Source: Vogesella oryzae
GTDB lineage: Bacteria > Pseudomonadota > Gammaproteobacteria > Burkholderiales > Chromobacteriaceae
Assembly: GCF_902829295.1 (NCBI RefSeq)
Contig: NZ_CADEPL010000009.1
Coordinates: forward strand, 47,817 to 111,816
DNA: 64,000 bases
Direction: 5' to 3'
Part shown: positions 58,668-64,000 of the stretch, in pieces
Position numbering within the stretch: the stretch's first letter is position 1
Layout of the letters: every line of letters begins with the position of its first letter
Made by a program: the position numbers and the translations under genes
Notes under the pieces: generated by a model
Databases searched by the model: none
The model's input: only the letters and a program-made list of their open reading frames with translations
What the model was told of the DNA's origin: nothing

Positions 58668-59396
58668 TTAGAGGTTCAGCAGCTGTTCGTGTTCTTCCGG
58701 CAGTACTTCGAAACCGCGGGTTTCGTAGAAGCGGAAGATGGTTTCCACAATTTCCTGCGGCTCGTCGATCAGTTGCAGCAGGTTGATGTCCTCCGGGTTG
58801 ATCATGCCTTCGCTGACCAGCCGGTTGCTTACCCACTCGAACAGCCCGCTCCAGAACTCGCGACCGCACAGGATGATCGGCATCTTGCGGCTCTTGCCGG
58901 TCTGGATCAGCGTCAGCGCCTCGAACATTTCATCCAGGGTGCCGAAGCCGCCAGGCATCACCACATAGGCCAGTGCGTGCTTGACGAACATCACCTTGCG
59001 GCTGAAAAAGTGGTCGAACTTCAGGCTCAGGTCCTGGTATTCGTTGGGGCGCTGCTCGTGTGGCAGCACGATGTTCAGCCCCACCGACGGGCTCTTGCCG
59101 TAGAAGGCTCCCTTGTTGGCCGCTTCCATGATGCCGGGGCCGCCGCCGGAGATGACCGAGAAGCCGGCATCGGAAAGCAGGCGGGCAATGTGTTCAGTCT
59201 GCTTATAATACGGATGGTCGCGCGGGGTGCGAGCGCTGCCGAAAATGCTCACTGCCGGCGTAACCTGCTGCAGTTCCTCCGCCGATTCCACGAATTCCGA
59301 CAGAATTTTCATCACGTGCCAGGCTTCGCGGGCCCGGAAACGTTGCATCATCGCGTAACGGTCGCTGGTTTGCGGCAATTTATCGGACAAGCTCAT
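58668..59396 (-). CDS. LOG family (lysine decarboxylase-like) protein
   Basis: 242-residue Rossmann-like protein of the LOG/TIGR00730 family, some of which release nucleobases from cytokinin- or AMP-type ribotides. Motifs are VSIFGSARTPRDHPYY, SGGGPGIMEAANKGAF, and VVMPGGFGTLDEMFEALTLIQTGK (PGGxGTxxE). It is divergent from polA with 14 bases between starts, so promoters must overlap the coding starts. Physiological substrate unknown. Confidence 0.9.
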   Translation of the reverse strand: MSLSDKLPQTSDRYAMMQRFRAREAWHVMKILSEFVESAEELQQVTPAVSIFGSARTPRDHPYYKQTEHIARLLSDAGFSVISGGGPGIMEAANKGAFYGKSPSVGLNIVLPHEQRPNEYQDLSLKFDHFFSRKVMFVKHALAYVVMPGGFGTLDEMFEALTLIQTGKSRKMPIILCGREFWSGLFEWVSNRLVSEGMINPEDINLLQLIDEPQEIVETIFRFYETRGFEVLPEEHEQLLNL

Positions 59397-59410
59397 TTTT
59401 TATCGCCTTT

Positions 59411-62218
<2,808 letters not shown>

Positions 62219-62244
62219 CGCCTAGCGACCCAGGACTGGAAAGG

Positions 62245-62278
62245 AATGCGGCCAACCTGTTAGCAGGTTGGCCGCATT
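62245..62278. terminator. Convergent terminator from two DUS-like copies
   Basis: Two inverted GTTGGCCGC copies (62248, 62267) extended by CTG/CAG and AAT/ATT give a 15-bp stem with a TTAG loop, followed by a T run on the plus strand. It ends polA and lies two bases from the stop of the convergent GGDEF gene. Confidence 0.9.
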
Positions 62279-62280
62279 TT

Positions 62281-63891
62281 TTATGCCGGCTTGGCGCCGG
62301 TGTGGCTTGCCACGCACACGCGGTTGCGGCCTTCATGTTTGGCCTGATACAGCGCCTTGTCGGCCTTGCGGATCAGTTCGCCGAGGGTCTGGGTGTGTTC
62401 GTCCAGGCTGCAGAGGCCGGCACTGACGGTCAGCTCGATGGTGTTGCCGTTGCTGACCATGCTGCGGCCGGCCACGGCCTTGCACAGCCGCTGGGCGGCA
62501 ATCAGTGCTTCGTCGTGACCGGAACCGATCAGCAGCGCGGCGAACTCCTCGCCGCCCATGCGGCAGACCAGGTCGCTGTTGCGCAGACCGTCGTGAAACA
62601 GCCGCGCCACATGGGTCAGCACGTCGTCGCCGGCTTCGTGGCCGAAGCGGTCGTTGACGGATTTGAAGTGGTCCAGATCCAGCATCAGCAGACTGAGCGG
62701 CCGTTTGTGCCGGCGTGCGTCCTGGAAGGCCTTGCCGGCTTGTTCCATGAAGTGGCGGCGGTTGGCCAGCCCGGTCAGCGCATCCTGGGTGGCCAGCTGG
62801 AACAGCTGGTTGGCGCGCTGCTCCTGCTGGATGGCAATCGCCATCAGGTGCGCGGTGCGCTGGATGATGGCCAGCGCATGCGGGTCCGGCTGGCGCGGTT
62901 CGGCAAAGTAGGTGGCAAAGGTGCCCAGCAGCAGGCCGTCGTGTGCCACGATGGGGTGCGACCAGCAGGCGCGCAGCGGGTAGGGTTTGACCAGCTCGAG
63001 ATAGGGCGCCCACAACGGGTCGGCGAGGATGTCGCTGACGATGACACTCTGGCCGCGGGCGATGGCGGTGCCGCAGGAGCCGACGCCTTCGCCGATGGCG
63101 ATGCCGTCGATCCGCGCCTTGTACTCATCCGGCAATGCCGGGCCGGCGGCCACGCGCAGGTGCTGGCCGTCCGGCTGCAATTGCATGATGGAGCTCATCC
63201 CGCCGCTGAGCTGGTTGTCCATCATGCGGCAGGTCCACTCCATTACCTCCGGCAGTGGCCGGTCGTTGGCCAGCATTTCCAGCAGCCGGTTTTCATCTGC
63301 CTGCCACAGGCGGTTGGCGTGCTGCTCGGAGATGTCGCGCTCGATGCACAGCAGGCTCTGGATCGTGCCGCCGGCGTCGGTTTCCGGCAGTAGGCGGGCT
63401 TCGAATACCAGGTGGCGATCCGCATGGTTGACTTCGATCTCAAAGGTGTAAGCCTGGCCGCTGCTCAGCACTTGTCTGGCGGCATAGTGCAAGGCATCGC
63501 GCACGCCCAGCGGCAGCCCGCGCTCTTCGAGATCGAGACCGATGTGATACAGCGGCGGCAGCGGCGAATATCGCGCCAGGGCGCTGTTGACATACAGGCA
63601 GACCAGCGCGGTGTCGTAGCGGCTGATGATATCCGGCGAGTTTTCCACCAGGGTACGGAAGGCCTGACGATCCTCGCGCACGCTAAGCAGCAGGCTGTCT
63701 TCCAGCGGCAGCAGCTGCCAGTCCAGCAGCAACCCCTGGTACAGATGCTGGAACGACCAGGTTTGCGGCGGCTGTTGCAGCTGCTGCATCACCGCCGGCG
63801 GCAGCAATTGGGGCGGCAGTGCTTGCCCTGCGGCCAACGGCGGGCATTGCAAGAGCCGGCCGAAGCGGGGGGCAAACCGCCCGGCCTGCAA
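62281..63891 (-). CDS. PAS-GAF-GGDEF diguanylate cyclase (5' end uncertain)
   Basis: At least 536 residues. A PAS domain (FRTLVENSPDIISRYDTALVCLYVNSALARY ... LCIERDISE, about 78-195) is followed by a GAF domain (about 200-370, GEGVGSCGTAIARGQSVIVSDILADPLW) and a GGDEF domain with GGEEF active site, preceded by RNSD as the I-site, and LTGLANRRHFMEQ at its start. No membrane helix, so cytosolic. The frame stays open to position 64000 without a clear ATG, and the given 5' end is only a TTG; the true start may lie at MQQLQQPPQTW (63789) or outside. Sequence quality falls near the edge. Confidence 0.85.
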   Translation of the reverse strand: MQAGRFAPRFGRLLQCPPLAAGQALPPQLLPPAVMQQLQQPPQTWSFQHLYQGLLLDWQLLPLEDSLLLSVREDRQAFRTLVENSPDIISRYDTALVCLYVNSALARYSPLPPLYHIGLDLEERGLPLGVRDALHYAARQVLSSGQAYTFEIEVNHADRHLVFEARLLPETDAGGTIQSLLCIERDISEQHANRLWQADENRLLEMLANDRPLPEVMEWTCRMMDNQLSGGMSSIMQLQPDGQHLRVAAGPALPDEYKARIDGIAIGEGVGSCGTAIARGQSVIVSDILADPLWAPYLELVKPYPLRACWSHPIVAHDGLLLGTFATYFAEPRQPDPHALAIIQRTAHLMAIAIQQEQRANQLFQLATQDALTGLANRRHFMEQAGKAFQDARRHKRPLSLLMLDLDHFKSVNDRFGHEAGDDVLTHVARLFHDGLRNSDLVCRMGGEEFAALLIGSGHDEALIAAQRLCKAVAGRSMVSNGNTIELTVSAGLCSLDEHTQTLGELIRKADKALYQAKHEGRNRVCVASHTGAKPA

Positions 63892-64000
63892 ATTCCGGGC
63901 CCCCAGCAGGGAGGCGCCCGGCGGCGAGGTGAGGGCGGGTTCCAGCGCGGGGGGGTCCCGGGGAGTCCCCGTTTGTTTGCTGTGTCTAGCCGGGGGGGGG
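63892..64000. other. Probable low-quality contig end
   Basis: Homopolymer-rich sequence (runs of seven and more G, a terminal G run). The minus-strand frame of the GGDEF gene remains open through it, but the base calls look unreliable, so I assign no feature here. Confidence 0.5.

Overview
The window is a GC-rich (visibly about 65% G+C), densely packed piece of a betaproteobacterial chromosome. The gene content (secA-dciA, lptD-surA-pdxA facing amgK-murU, FMN-riboswitch ribB next to ruvB, prpE, proA, proB, bioA, hemF, DUF2782 and LOG genes by polA, tandem type IV pilins with a PglL-type ligase) and the protein sequences fit the order Neisseriales, most likely the Chromobacterium/Vogesella side rather than Neisseria itself. 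That placement is inference. There are about 61 protein genes on both strands. I saw no rRNA, tRNA, CRISPR array, IS element or prophage.

Layout. 0-11 kb: secA (partial), dciA-like, DUF3422, a chemoreceptor, prpE, proA, a membrane diguanylate cyclase and a glutamine synthetase-family gene. 11.2-11.5 kb: a technical artefact. Low-complexity sequence, poly-T and an error-laden Illumina Nextera P5/index/Read-1 adapter break two genes. 11.7-21 kb: rcnR/rcnA nickel-cobalt efflux, an HlyD-ABC exporter operon, nadV plus a SnoaL-like gene, and an operon of small enzymes headed by a small putative ribbon-helix-helix protein with a palindrome at its start. 21-33 kb: GST, a 1280-residue FAD/Fe-S oxidoreductase, pdxA-surA-lptD, and divergent amgK-murU-ruvC. 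33-44 kb: CopD-like and UbiA-like membrane proteins, ruvA, SDR, NYN/OST-HTH protein, riboswitch-controlled ribB, ruvB, amidotransferase, proB, a PilZ protein, bioA. 45-48 kb: AT-richer pilin-pilin-PglL island behind a sigma-54-type promoter. 48-64 kb: pyrE, xth, small hydrolases, sseA, HIT, hemF, GST, outer membrane beta-barrel, RstAB-like two-component system, thrB, DUF2782, LOG, polA and a PAS-GAF-GGDEF protein at the edge.

The most striking signal is not a gene. The 9-mer GTTGGCCGC (extended form roughly AASGTTGGCCGCA) occurs 78 times by hand count, 39 in each orientation, about once per 0.8 kb; base composition predicts one or two. It lies in genes in all three reading frames, and paired inverted copies form hairpins, mostly where convergent genes meet. 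Density, placement and hairpin use match the DNA uptake sequences (DUS) of Neisseriaceae, but the word is unrelated to GCCGTCTGAA. I propose a DUS-like system in this lineage, possibly linked to type IV pili, whose pilin genes are in the window.
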